Source: JBOGXF01 sp050694275
Lineage (GTDB): Bacteria; Actinomycetota; CADDZG01; WHSQ01
Assembly (NCBI GenBank): GCA_050694275.1
Contig: JBOGXF010000115.1
Location: forward strand, 1-13,728
Reading direction: 5' to 3'
Length of the DNA: 13,728 nt
A program made the position numbers and the translations under genes. The notes beneath the pieces are model-generated. The model was given only the letters and a program-made list of their open reading frames with translations, was not told the DNA's origin and ran no database searches. Below are positions 1 to 5,587 of this stretch, piece by piece (within the stretch, counting starts at the first letter, position 1; each line of letters opens with the position of its first letter).

Positions 1-63
1 CGGGCCTACGGATGCCCCAACTTCCACAGCTTCCGCCGCCGGGTGTTGCTCGCGTGTGGCTGA
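1..63 (+). CDS. ISL3-like transposase, C-terminal 20 residues (5' truncated by window)
   Basis: Frame 1 reads RAYGCPNFHSFRRRVLLACG and then TGA at 61-63. This resembles the conserved C-terminal tail of ISL3-family DDE transposases (a G-x-x-N-F-x-x-[FY]-R-x-R-x-L-L pattern), where a run of basic and aromatic residues closes the protein. Only 20 codons are visible, so no catalytic residue can be assessed. Its position about 50 nt inside the IS terminus fits the usual layout, with the transposase stop close to the right inverted repeat. Confidence is limited by the short length. Confidence 0.55.
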   Translation, partial: RAYGCPNFHSFRRRVLLACG

Positions 64-96
64 TCGTGGGACCCTCGGGCGTGCGAGCGGAAGAGG

Positions 97-1974
97 TCAA
101 TCCCTACTCGTTCGCGAAGAGCCGAATTTTATCTCGGCCTGTTTGGGTTTGCCGGGGGAGAAGGCGAAGCGGGGACACGCGCTGCCGCTGTGACTCCTCG
201 GACAGAACGGCGCGTGCGTGTCGAGTACGGCGAGGCTGCCGGCCACGATGTCGGCCACTTTCTGACCGGTCTCCTGGGTCCTTAGCGGGAGGGGGGTGTC
301 TGCAGTCATCACCCAGGGGATCCCGAAGTCCGGCCAGTCGAGCAGCTTATCCTTCAAGAAAGAAGGCGCGAGCGACTCGTAGGAACGGTCGTCGAACCTG
401 ATTCCCAGGAAGACCTCGCTGATCGCGGGGAAGTGGTCCGGCCCCGCAGCCGACTGTTCGATGACCCCGGTTGATGGTTGACTTGGGTTCCGGCTGATCG
501 CGCCGTGGCCGAGGGTTGGACTGAAGAAATCAAGATGGATGGCGTTGATCTCGAAGGTGACATCGGTCTTGCCGTCGGAATCGGAGTCTCCGATGGGGCC
601 GATTTCGAGGACGAGAGGACCGAAGAAGTTGGCGGTCTCGTCTGTCACCCCATCGCCATCGGTGTCGAGGTCCCACGTCATGTGGACCGGGAGCGCCCAC
701 ACCGTATCGATGGGCGCGCCGCCCTTGAGCACGTTGAACTGGTCGAGGAACTCCGCCCCTGCTGGAGCCGGGAATTCGGTCTGAGGTAGGAACGGCGAAC
801 AGCCGAAGTCGTCGGGGCCCACGAGGCCGTCCGCGTCGGTATCGGTCTGTGCCGGGGCGTACCCGGGCGAGCAGTTGTCGCTCGCCTCGGTGCCGAACAG
901 CGAGAAATGCTGAGGAGTGCTTTGGTCACTCCAAGAATGTGACCCGACGGCATGCTCGAGCACGTCCTCGAAGCCGTCGGCGTCATCGTCGTCCGTACAG
1001 GAGTCGCCGACCCCGTCGCCGTCGCTGTCCGCCTGCTGCGGGTCCGCGTAGCCCTGACAGTTGTCGATGGTGTTTGCGATACCGTCGGCGTCGGCATCGG
1101 TCCCGCGCAGCTCTTGCCAGCACGCTTCGGCGGGCCCCCCACCTCCGCCGCGCGGATCGCTTGGTAGTTGCGGCACGTCGGTGCACGACACCCGGGGGAT
1201 GTTCGTGAACACCGTTGATTGCACTTCGGACTCTGCGCCCCCGAACTTCTTGTCTACCTTGCGAAGGTCCTTGATCATGTCGCTCGCGTTGAAGACGACC
1301 TTCTGGCCGTTCACCGTGTAGGTCGAAGTCAGGGTTCCATCCTTTGCCTTGTCGACGTAGGTGTTCTGGGTCACCCCGTCCTTGAGGTCCTTGTGGACCT
1401 CGTTGGAGTCTTGGTCGGCGGGACCAGCGGGGGCCGATTCTCCGGCTGTGGGCGACGGCGGATCGCGGTGCTTTCTCTTCGTGGGATCGGTCTCTTCGCC
1501 GTCACGCGCATGATCGATCTCGTGCGCGAGGGTCTCGATGAGATATCCGCCGGCTACGGCCTCCTCGTCGGCCTTTTTCTTATCGGCGTCGGTTTTCTCG
1601 CTGGTGACGTAGTCCTTGACCTTATCGATGTCGCCGACGTCGATGTTGACGAGGCGCTGCCCGACGGGACGGCTGCCGAGGAAGACGTTGGGGTCGTCGC
1701 GCACGACGTTGACTTTGAGGGCCTTTCCCGGCCCGCACGCGTCCGTGACCTTGGTCTTCATGTCGTCCGACTTGGCGGCCGCGTTGTCAAACGTCTGCTT
1801 GGCCTTCGTCACGTCGGCAGCGGTGGCGTTCTTGCCCTGCACGAAGGTGACCGTGCAGCCGTCCACGGTCGAGGTTTCGTCGCCTCGTGCTGGACCCGTG
1901 GGGAGTACGAGCAGCACCAGCGAGATCACGAGCATCATCCGTGTCGTCCAGGGGCTGCTCCCGAAGGCCGTCAT
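97..1974 (-). CDS. Exported protein with HExxH motif and thrombospondin type-3 calcium repeats, 3' end cut by an IS
   Basis: 625 residues. The ATG at 1974 follows GAGG at good spacing and lies 3 nt after the upstream gene's stop, so the two are coupled. Residues 13-30 form a hydrophobic signal segment with a plausible cleavage site near ARG-DE at 30-33, so the protein is probably secreted. Residues 32-260 form an N-terminal domain containing LAHEIDHARDG; HEIDH at 151-155 matches the HExxH zinc site of metallopeptidases. A downstream third zinc ligand is not obvious. Residues 292-345 are rich in D-x-D-x-D-G and DNC units typical of thrombospondin type-3 calcium-binding repeats, with further D-x-D-G units near 378, 436 and 463. 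The last eight residues are encoded by the ISL3-like end, so the native C terminus is missing or replaced. The substrate is unknown; a calcium-stabilised cell-surface or extracellular protease is an inference. Confidence 0.7.
   Translation of the reverse strand: MTAFGSSPWTTRMMLVISLVLLVLPTGPARGDETSTVDGCTVTFVQGKNATAADVTKAKQTFDNAAAKSDDMKTKVTDACGPGKALKVNVVRDDPNVFLGSRPVGQRLVNIDVGDIDKVKDYVTSEKTDADKKKADEEAVAGGYLIETLAHEIDHARDGEETDPTKRKHRDPPSPTAGESAPAGPADQDSNEVHKDLKDGVTQNTYVDKAKDGTLTSTYTVNGQKVVFNASDMIKDLRKVDKKFGGAESEVQSTVFTNIPRVSCTDVPQLPSDPRGGGGGPAEACWQELRGTDADADGIANTIDNCQGYADPQQADSDGDGVGDSCTDDDDADGFEDVLEHAVGSHSWSDQSTPQHFSLFGTEASDNCSPGYAPAQTDTDADGLVGPDDFGCSPFLPQTEFPAPAGAEFLDQFNVLKGGAPIDTVWALPVHMTWDLDTDGDGVTDETANFFGPLVLEIGPIGDSDSDGKTDVTFEINAIHLDFFSPTLGHGAISRNPSQPSTGVIEQSAAGPDHFPAISEVFLGIRFDDRSYESLAPSFLKDKLLDWPDFGIPWVMTADTPLPLRTQETGQKVADIVAGSLAVLDTHAPFCPRSHSGSACPRFAFSPGKPKQAEIKFGSSRTSRD
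111..123 (+). repeat. Putative right terminal inverted repeat of the ISL3-like element
   Basis: TTCGCGAAGAGCC at 111-123 marks the outer end of the element. It contains the small palindrome TTCGCGAA and ends in the complement of GGCTCTTCG. The partner repeat lies to the left of the window. Confidence 0.5.
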
Positions 1975-1977
1975 CGC

Positions 1978-2547
1978 CTACCTCACCGTCCGCTCGAAGG
2001 TCGTCCACGCGCCGAAGCCGGTCTCCGGAAGCCGGAGGAAGCGCGTGCCCTCGAAGGCGAAGGCGATCCAGTCGAAATCGAGCGAAGGGAGCTTTCCCAC
2101 CTTCGTCGTGATCGCGACCGTCGTCGCGCCGGTCGCGGGGTCCGTGGTGACGTCTACGGTCCCGGCGAGGCTCGTGAAGTTGCCGGTGGACGAGTTGCAT
2201 TCGGCGACGATGCGAGCGTCGACCCCGAGCTCGGAGAACGCGGCGTTGGTCACCCCCGTCGTCGGATCGTGATCGGTGTCGAGCAAGAACCCGTAGGAGA
2301 GCGGCGTCGAGCTGTTGAGGCACGGCGGCGTGCCGCCGACCTCGACGACGAACGAGACCGCGCGGTCCGCGGCGTTCCCGGGATCGGTCGGGAGCGCCTC
2401 GGCGAGGGTCGCCGAGAGGATGTCGAGATGCGGCGGCACCTGGAGCTGCGCGCGCACGTCGCCCTGTTGTGCGAGAAGGAAGAGCAAGATGCCGGTTACC
2501 GGGGCGAGCGCTGCCACAAGAAGCGACCGCCGACTCGCCTTCTTCAC
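1978..2547 (-). CDS. Exported protein of unknown function, first gene of a two-gene operon
   Basis: 189 residues from a GTG at 2547, preceded by GGGAGG on the minus strand. The N terminus has KK-x-SRR followed by a hydrophobic stretch (about residues 9-25) and AQQGDVRAQ, a typical signal peptide, possibly cleaved after VRA near residue 32. The mature part is rich in beta-prone segments (for example AVSFVVEVGG and GATTVAITTKVG) and contains DTDHDPTTG, which could be a small metal-binding loop. Two cysteines, in PPCLNS and AECNSS, could form a disulfide. I do not recognise the family; a beta-sandwich extracellular domain is a guess. The stop at 1978-1980 lies 3 nt before the start of the HEIDH/thrombospondin-repeat gene, so both proteins are probably made together and exported together. 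Confidence 0.7.
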   Translation of the reverse strand: MKKASRRSLLVAALAPVTGILLFLLAQQGDVRAQLQVPPHLDILSATLAEALPTDPGNAADRAVSFVVEVGGTPPCLNSSTPLSYGFLLDTDHDPTTGVTNAAFSELGVDARIVAECNSSTGNFTSLAGTVDVTTDPATGATTVAITTKVGKLPSLDFDWIAFAFEGTRFLRLPETGFGAWTTFERTVR

Positions 2548-2664
2548 GGGAGTTCCTCCCCCACCGCACCTCTAATTTTTAGCGCCACGTAGTAAGCGGT
2601 CAAGGGGGATCGCTTGATCGGAGGTACAGCCCCTAAACGGGCCCGGTTTTCATGGAGCCTTCTC

Positions 2665-2703
2665 CAAGGTAACTTGCGATTTTTCGGCCAACAAGGTACC
2701 TTG
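2665..2703 (+). promoter_or_regulatory. Promoter with two operator palindromes ahead of a TA-like gene pair
   Basis: CAAGGTACCTTG at 2692-2703 is a perfect 12-bp palindrome. CAAGGTAACTTG at 2665-2676 is a near copy with the same CAAG...CTTG arms, 27 bp away centre to centre. Between and over them lies a plausible promoter: TTGCGA at 2674-2679, a 17-bp spacer, and TACCTT at 2697-2702. A -10 box there puts the transcription start at about 2709, which is a GTG codon, so the mRNA may be leaderless. Overlap of operators with -35 and -10 is the usual arrangement for autoregulated toxin-antitoxin promoters. The sites are seen directly; their use is inferred. Confidence 0.55.
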
Positions 2704-2708
2704 TCGTG

Positions 2709-2945
2709 GTGGCGGCCGAGCCCGTGATCGCCTCGAGCGCCAGGAGGCACGGCGTTGACGAGGAGGACATGCTGCACGCCTATCGGAACGCGATTGACGC
2801 ATGGACCCTTGACGAGGGCCTGATCATGCTGGTCGGAGCCGACCGGTCGGGCTCGTCGTTGCTCGAGATCGGCGTGGTCCGCGCCGATGACGGGACCCCC
2901 GTGATCGTCCATGCCATGAAGGCGAGACCGAAGTTCCTGAGGTGA
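2709..2945 (+). CDS. Small BrnT-like protein, possible toxin of a two-gene module
   Basis: 78 residues from GTG 2709; GTG 2706 and GTG 2724 are alternatives. I favour 2709 because a -10-like TACCTT lies exactly 6 nt upstream and there is no good ribosome binding site. The protein has HGVDEEDMLHAYRN in the first third, then two beta-rich segments (LIMLVGADRSG and SLLEIGVVR), and ends VIVHAMKARPKFLR. The layout, with an early charged helix, a sheet and a closing HAM-x-AR motif near the C terminus, resembles the BrnT/RelE-like RNase fold, where a terminal ISAR motif sits in the same place. It belongs to a small actinobacterial family I recall only as hypothetical. The next gene starts at its stop codon and encodes an HTH protein, so a toxin-antitoxin role is a reasonable inference but not shown. 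Confidence 0.6.
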   Translation: MAAEPVIASSARRHGVDEEDMLHAYRNAIDAWTLDEGLIMLVGADRSGSSLLEIGVVRADDGTPVIVHAMKARPKFLR

Positions 2946-2950
2946 TGAAG

Positions 2951-3235
2951 ATGCCACGCAGCGTGAAGGAGATCATCGAGCAGGCGGAGGAACTCGCGCG
3001 GCGCTTCGAGGAATTCGAGCCGGATCCCCGGGATCGCGCTCGCGCCCGTTCTCTGGCTGCCGTGCACCGGGCCGCCCTCGCGCGCGCCAAGACCGAGGCC
3101 ACCCTGGCGGGGGCCGTGGCCCGAGCACGAGCGGACGGCCATTCGTGGTCCGCGATCGGAACGGTGCTCGGCACGTCCGGTGAAGCTGCTCGGCAGCGGT
3201 ACGGCCAGCGGAATCGGTCGCGGAGGTCGGTCTGA
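2951..3235 (+). CDS. Small HTH protein, possible antitoxin partner
   Basis: 94 residues from ATG 2951. GTG 2942 and ATG 2945 (overlapping the upstream TGA as TGATG) are also in frame. I chose 2951 because GAGGTGAT at 2939-2946 is an extended ribosome binding site at proper spacing from it. Residues 1-62 are helical and highly charged (many Arg, Glu and Ala). Residues 64-84 read GHSWSAIGTVLGTSGEAARQR, a clear helix-turn-helix of the 'W-x-x-IG-x-x-LG-x-[ST]-x-x-AA' kind. It is translationally coupled to the BrnT-like gene and probably binds the twin palindromes at 2665-2703. The basic tail RNRSRRSV may add DNA contacts. The family is not named with certainty. Confidence 0.6.
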   Translation: MPRSVKEIIEQAEELARRFEEFEPDPRDRARARSLAAVHRAALARAKTEATLAGAVARARADGHSWSAIGTVLGTSGEAARQRYGQRNRSRRSV

Positions 3236-3279
3236 GGAACAGCTTCCTGCTCTCGGAACTCGAACGGCGACACCAGACT

Positions 3280-3298
3280 GGACACGCGTTGGACACGC
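3280..3298 (+). repeat. 11-bp-spaced GGACACGC doublet
   Basis: GGACACGC at 3280-3287 is repeated at 3291-3298, a start-to-start distance of 11 bp (one helical turn). The doublet lies about 115 bp upstream of the first tRNA 3'-end copy. Related doublets with the same 11-bp step occur at 4325, 10153 and 11717. The regular position suggests arm-type binding sites or another conserved part of an integrative element end. Confidence 0.5.
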
Positions 3299-3413
3299 GA
3301 GCACGAAAAACGACGAAAGATCACGACAGATTCGGGACGCCCGAAACCGCCCATCTAACAGGAGAAACGCAAGGTTGTGAGCAACGTCGAGAAACGATGA
3401 AAAGCTCCCTCGA

Positions 3414-3465
3414 ACGAACTCATAATCCGTTGGTCGCTGGTTCGAGTCCAGTCGGCCCCACGAAG
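3414..3465 (+). repeat. tRNA(CAU) 3'-half copy 1, attachment-site remnant
   Basis: The segment carries the anticodon loop CTCATAA, the 3' anticodon stem TCCGT, a variable region, the T arm with TTCGAGT, and the 3' acceptor strand CGGCCCC plus A. The 5' acceptor strand (GGGGCCG expected) and D arm are absent, and the base-paired 5' anticodon stem is replaced by ACGAA, so this is not a functional tRNA. It is 51/52 identical to copy 2 at 4202-4253; the one change is a T for C in the T stem at 3452. The break in identity at the anticodon loop fits a tyrosine-integrase crossover there. Confidence 0.8.
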
Positions 3466-3506
3466 CGTCAAGGATCAGCCCGACCTTGACAGGCCCCACG
3501 AAGCGT
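3454..3506 (+). repeat. 15-bp direct repeat of the tRNA 3' terminus and flank
   Basis: GGCCCCACGAAGCGT occurs at 3454-3468 (end of tRNA copy 1) and again at 3492-3506, 38 bp downstream. The second copy has only the last bases of the tRNA plus the flank. A similar duplication of the tRNA tail is seen at 10311-10340. It may record repeated recombination or slippage at the element end. Confidence 0.7.
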
Positions 3507-3516
3507 GGACTGGATG

Positions 3517-3732
3517 CTAAGCCTCGTCTCCTGAGGCACGCCGTCCGTTCTTGAGCTGTGCACGGAGCGCGTCGTTGACAGCCTTCCGTGTTCTGAACTC
3601 GCCGGCGACGTCTGGATCAAGAACCACAACGTTGGAACCTTCGGCGAAATGGGTGGCGTACTTACCCCTGACGCCATCGCTAAAGTCATACTCTTCGCGT
3701 GCGTCAGTCTCTTGGGAGTTAGCCTTCTTCAT
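3517..3732 (-). CDS. Antitoxin of the BrnT-type toxin
   Basis: 71 residues from ATG 3732; an in-frame ATG at 3747 would add five residues. GAGAGA lies about 7 nt upstream of 3732, which favours it. The protein begins KKANSQETDAREEYDFSDG and continues VRGKYATHFAEGSNVVVLDP. This matches a common antitoxin family I recall (E-Y-D-F-S...GVRGKY...EGTNVVVL-[DE]-PDVA-x-F...S-V-N-x-AL). The YDFS segment is also the hallmark of BrnA-like antitoxins, but the C-terminal half is not a canonical BrnA ribbon-helix-helix, so I leave the symbol empty. The gene overlaps the 3' end of the toxin gene by 14 nt, so the toxin is first in the operon, as in brnTA. Confidence 0.75.
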   Translation of the reverse strand: MKKANSQETDAREEYDFSDGVRGKYATHFAEGSNVVVLDPDVAGEFRTRKAVNDALRAQLKNGRRASGDEA

Positions 3733-3991
3733 AGGATCGTCTCTCATTCCTAGTGGCGATTCTAGCGCTGATGATTCGGATTCTCTCGCCTCGCTCGGTG
3801 TGGACCACCACGACGAGACGGCCCCGGAACGACTGGCCAAGCAGGACGAATCGCTCCTCATCGTCAGAATGGTCGGGATCGGCAATAGTCAGCGAGAGTG
3901 GATCGCCGAACGCAGTGGCTGCTTCATCAAACGCAACGCCATATTTCTCAAGATTGGAGTCCGCCTTGTTAAGATCCCACTCGAACTCCAT
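3719..3991 (-). CDS. brnT: BrnT-family toxin (ribonuclease)
   Basis: 90 residues, the usual BrnT length. Family landmarks in order: FEWDLNKADSNLEKYGV at the N terminus (normally ...N-x-x-KHGV; here the His is Tyr), FDEAATAFGDPLSL, then DHSDDEERFVLLGQS, GRLVVVVHTERGERIRIISA, and a closing ARIATRNERRSYEE. BrnT proteins are RelE-fold ribonucleases that inhibit translation and are held in check by a partner encoded just downstream; that partner is present at 3517-3732. No ribosome binding site precedes ATG 3991. TACGCT on the minus strand, 6 nt upstream, would give a leaderless transcript. The module sits alone between tRNA-fragment copies 1 and 2 and reads against the tRNA direction. Confidence 0.85.
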   Translation of the reverse strand: MEFEWDLNKADSNLEKYGVAFDEAATAFGDPLSLTIADPDHSDDEERFVLLGQSFRGRLVVVVHTERGERIRIISARIATRNERRSYEEG

Positions 3992-4003
3992 CGATCTAGC
4001 GTA
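3992..4003 (-). promoter_or_regulatory. Candidate -10 box for leaderless brnT
   Basis: On the minus strand TACGCT (3998-4003) fits TAnnnT and is followed by exactly 6 nt before the ATG at 3991, so the predicted transcription start is the A of the start codon. A convincing -35 is not seen. The same geometry occurs before 2709 and 11939. Confidence 0.35.
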
Positions 4004-4201
4004 GCGGAGGCGTGTTTCCCGCCACTCGGATTCCTCTTGAGCCTCGTGTTACCGAACAGGTTTGCCGCCGAAATGAGCGGCACTACTTTGTCCCGCGGAA
4101 ATCCCGCAAACGAGCGCGAAACATGGCCCAAGTGCGCGCAGGGGCGACAGCCGTTTTCGCAGGTAGTCTCCAAGATTCCCTGGTGGAGGGCTACGGGGGC
4201 G

Positions 4202-4253
4202 ACGAACTCATAATCCGTTGGTCGCTGGTTCGAGTCCAGCCGGCCCCACGAAG
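4202..4253 (+). repeat. tRNA(CAU) 3'-half copy 2, attachment-site remnant
   Basis: Same content as copy 1: ACGAA, then anticodon loop CTCATAA at 4207-4213, intact T arm (GCTGG, TTCGAGT, CCAGC) and CGGCCCC plus A. No D arm or 5' acceptor strand lies upstream. The identity with copy 1 extends past the tRNA on both sides (ACGA before, CGAAG after), so copies 1 and 2 share element sequence as well as tRNA sequence and bound the brnT interval like a direct-repeat pair. Confidence 0.8.
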
Positions 4254-4324
4254 GCAAAGCCGCATGTGAGCCGCCCTTTTCGTCCTGCCTCGCCCGACGT
4301 TCTGATCGTGTCAAAAATGGTCTT

Positions 4325-4343
4325 GGTCACCACCAGGTCACTA
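4325..4343 (+). repeat. 11-bp-spaced GGTCAC doublet
   Basis: GGTCACCA at 4325-4332 and GGTCACTA at 4336-4343, start-to-start 11 bp. The pair is nearly the same as that at 10153-10171, including the 8-mers used. Here it lies about 75 bp downstream of tRNA copy 2, so copies of the doublet stand near both ends of the 6-kb interval. Confidence 0.5.
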
Positions 4344-4830
4344 TCTCGACCGCGTTGTACATCGGAGACAAGTGTCTGGAGTCTCTTCGAGGGACCCGAG
4401 GGCGTGGAGTCTGATTTCGTCGCCTAGCAGATCTCGGGGGCGAGCCAGTGCCGCTGCCTGCCTTCGATCAGCGAGCGTTCGTCGCGGACCTTCTCTCCCA
4501 CCAGGACCCTGCCGGCTGGCCGGTAAACGGCAGCATGCTCGGCTCGACGCCATTCGCGGGCCAGGTCCGTGACTTCATGCTGCGGGCCCCAAGAGCGCCT
4601 CCTCACGCCCGAGGATCTGCATGCCCTCGCCGCAGAGCGCGACCGCCATGACTGGGATGAGTTGGCCATGTTCTACGGGCGCTACATCGAGGCACTCGAG
4701 CTTTCCGGAGATCCGGAGGGGGACGGCAAGCGCCATGAGACCAGCTGGAGCGCGTCGATCCCGCGCTGACCCCTTGACCCGCAGCCAGCTCCCGATCCCT
4801 CGTGTCAGGTCTCTAGATCGCGGCTCGCTC
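4344..4830. other. Gene-poor stretch between element end and operon promoter
   Basis: No recognised gene. A plus-strand frame from GTG 4448 (PAFDQRAFVADLLSHQDPAG and on to about 4600) has coding-like third positions but then runs into low-complexity Arg/Pro. An overlapping frame at 4569-4769 is listed separately. The two could be pieces of one decayed gene joined by a frameshift near 4600. No terminator or RNA gene seen. Confidence 0.3.
4569..4769 (+). CDS. Short unrecognised ORF, possible gene remnant
   Basis: 66 residues from GTG 4569. The body, EDLHALAAERDRHDWDELA followed by MFYGRYIEALEL, looks like a genuine acidic helical segment. Third codon positions are strongly G/C, as in the real genes nearby. 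No ribosome binding site is seen ahead of the GTG and no family is recognised. It may be the 3' part of a gene whose earlier part is in the frame beginning at 4448. The opposite strand offers only Arg/Ser-rich frames without such structure. Confidence 0.25.
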   Translation: MTSCCGPQERLLTPEDLHALAAERDRHDWDELAMFYGRYIEALELSGDPEGDGKRHETSWSASIPR

Positions 4831-4859
4831 TTGACTCGTGAATGTCTTAGTCGTATGAC
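4831..4859 (+). promoter_or_regulatory. Sigma70-type promoter of the DUF1326 operon
   Basis: TTGACT at 4831-4836, a 17-bp spacer, and TATGAC at 4854-4859. This predicts a start near 4866 and a leader of about 104 nt before the DUF1326 ATG. It is the best consensus promoter in the window. The -10 lies inside the operator at 4842-4879, so bound repressor would block it. Confidence 0.6.
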
Positions 4860-4879
4860 TTAGACATAGGACTAAGACA
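4842..4879 (+). promoter_or_regulatory. Three-half-site operator overlapping the operon promoter
   Basis: 4842-4867 is a 26-bp palindrome with arms ATGTCTTAGTC and GACTTAGACAT around a GTAT centre; 10 of 11 arm pairs match. A third half-site, GACTAAGACA, follows at 4870-4879, 13 bp after the second. It also makes a perfect 9-bp inverted repeat with GTCTTAGTC at 4844-4852. The size and symmetry suit a TetR-family dimer, and a TetR gene is the fourth gene of this operon, so autoregulation is likely but inferred. Confidence 0.6.
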
Positions 4880-4897
4880 GCGCCGCCGGAAGGGGGG

Positions 4898-4966
4898 ATG
4901 AGCGCAGGCGGGACGGAGGAGGAAGAGCGTCGTCCGATCGCGGGTCGGGCGAGGCAGAGGAGGTGA
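4898..4966 (+). CDS. Possible 22-codon leader ORF upstream of DUF1326
   Basis: ATG 4898 is preceded by GGAAGGGGGG. The frame encodes 22 residues (ending GRARQRR) and stops at TGA 4964-4966, 3 nt before the DUF1326 ATG. The AGAGGAGGTGA ribosome binding site of DUF1326 lies inside its last codons, so its translation would bear directly on DUF1326 initiation. The composition is simple and the family unknown. It could be chance in a purine-rich leader. Confidence 0.25.
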   Translation: MSAGGTEEEERRPIAGRARQRR

Positions 4967-4969
4967 CGG

Positions 4970-5587
4970 ATGGGCTACATGCTCGAGGGGCAGCTCTTGG
5001 AGACCTGCACCTGCAACACGCTCTGCCCTTGCTGGGCGGGGGAGGACCCGGACGGAGGGAAGTGCGACGGCGCGTTCGGATGGCACGTCAAGAAGGGACA
5101 CATCGAGGGCGTCGACGTGTCGGGGTTGACGTTCTGCTTCGTGGCGCACATCCCGGGCAACGTCCTCCAAGGCAACTGGAACATCGTCGTGTTCATGGAC
5201 GACAAGGCCTCGGAGGAGCAAGAAGAGGCGCTGCTCAAGGTATGGACGGGCCAGCTCGGCGGGCCGGTGGCGGATCTCGCTTCGCTGGTCGGCAAGGTCC
5301 TCGAGGTCCGGCGGGCACCGGTCACGTTCGAGATGGATGATGTCGGAGCGGGGGGCAAGGGGTACTTCTCGATCGGCGAGTACGTGTCGGCGGAGATGGC
5401 GCCGTTCACGGGCGCGACCGGCAAGACGATGTCCATGCACGACACCGCGTTCACGACGATCCCGGGATCGCCGGCGTACCCCGGCAAGGCGCCCTTTTAC
5501 AAGGTCGACGTTCCGGAACACGGCTTCAACATCGATCTGAGGGATCACAACTCGGTCCAAGGCGTGTTCCGCTTTGAGGCAGCCTAG
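4970..5587 (+). CDS. DUF1326 domain protein with N-terminal CxC...CPC motif
   Basis: 205 residues; ATG 4970 follows an excellent AGGAGGTGA. The N terminus reads LLETCTCNTLCPCWAG, the signature of DUF1326 (C13, C15, C19, C21; a further Cys at 32), which suggests metal or redox chemistry. The rest is an alpha/beta domain with GNWNIVVFMDDKASEEQ and a conserved tail GFNIDLRDHNSVQGVFRFEA. No signal peptide is seen, so it is probably cytoplasmic. DUF1326 genes are commonly followed by DUF2182 genes, as here, where the next frame starts inside this gene's last codons. The biochemical role is not established; binding a metal such as copper and handing it to the membrane partner is a guess from the cysteine motif. 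Confidence 0.85.
   Translation: MGYMLEGQLLETCTCNTLCPCWAGEDPDGGKCDGAFGWHVKKGHIEGVDVSGLTFCFVAHIPGNVLQGNWNIVVFMDDKASEEQEEALLKVWTGQLGGPVADLASLVGKVLEVRRAPVTFEMDDVGAGGKGYFSIGEYVSAEMAPFTGATGKTMSMHDTAFTTIPGSPAYPGKAPFYKVDVPEHGFNIDLRDHNSVQGVFRFEAA

Larger units (their letters stand above)
1..123 (+). mobile_element. Right end of an ISL3-like insertion sequence (left part outside window)
   Basis: The segment holds the last codons of a transposase (1-63) followed by about 60 nt ending in TTCGCGAAGAGCC at 111-123. Read from the other strand this end begins GGCTCTTCGCGAA, which resembles the GGCTCTTCG-type ends I recall for ISL3-family elements. The base composition changes directly outside it (GAATTTTAT at 124-132), which would suit an A/T-rich insertion target. 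The element has entered the 3' end of the minus-strand gene at 97-1974, whose last eight codons and stop lie inside the IS. The family call is from memory of motif style. The 8-bp target duplication cannot be checked because the other end is not in the window. Confidence 0.6.

Noticed and set aside
1219..2592. Long plus-strand ORF of 457 codons
   Set aside because: It is opposite the two exported-protein genes, has Arg/Gly/Val-rich composition without domains, and the minus-strand frames have signal peptides, motifs and start signals.
4073..4081. A third copy of the 20-bp cassette-end repeat before tRNA copy 2
   Set aside because: Only ATGAGCGGC (9 bp) matches, with no GTCA at the 44-bp offset, so it is too short to count.
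2780..4314. Minus-strand ORFs containing WGRLDSNQRPTDYEF (ending at 2780 and 3889)
   Set aside because: They are antisense translations of the tRNA 3' half; this string is a well-known spurious peptide from reading tRNA(CAU) genes backwards.
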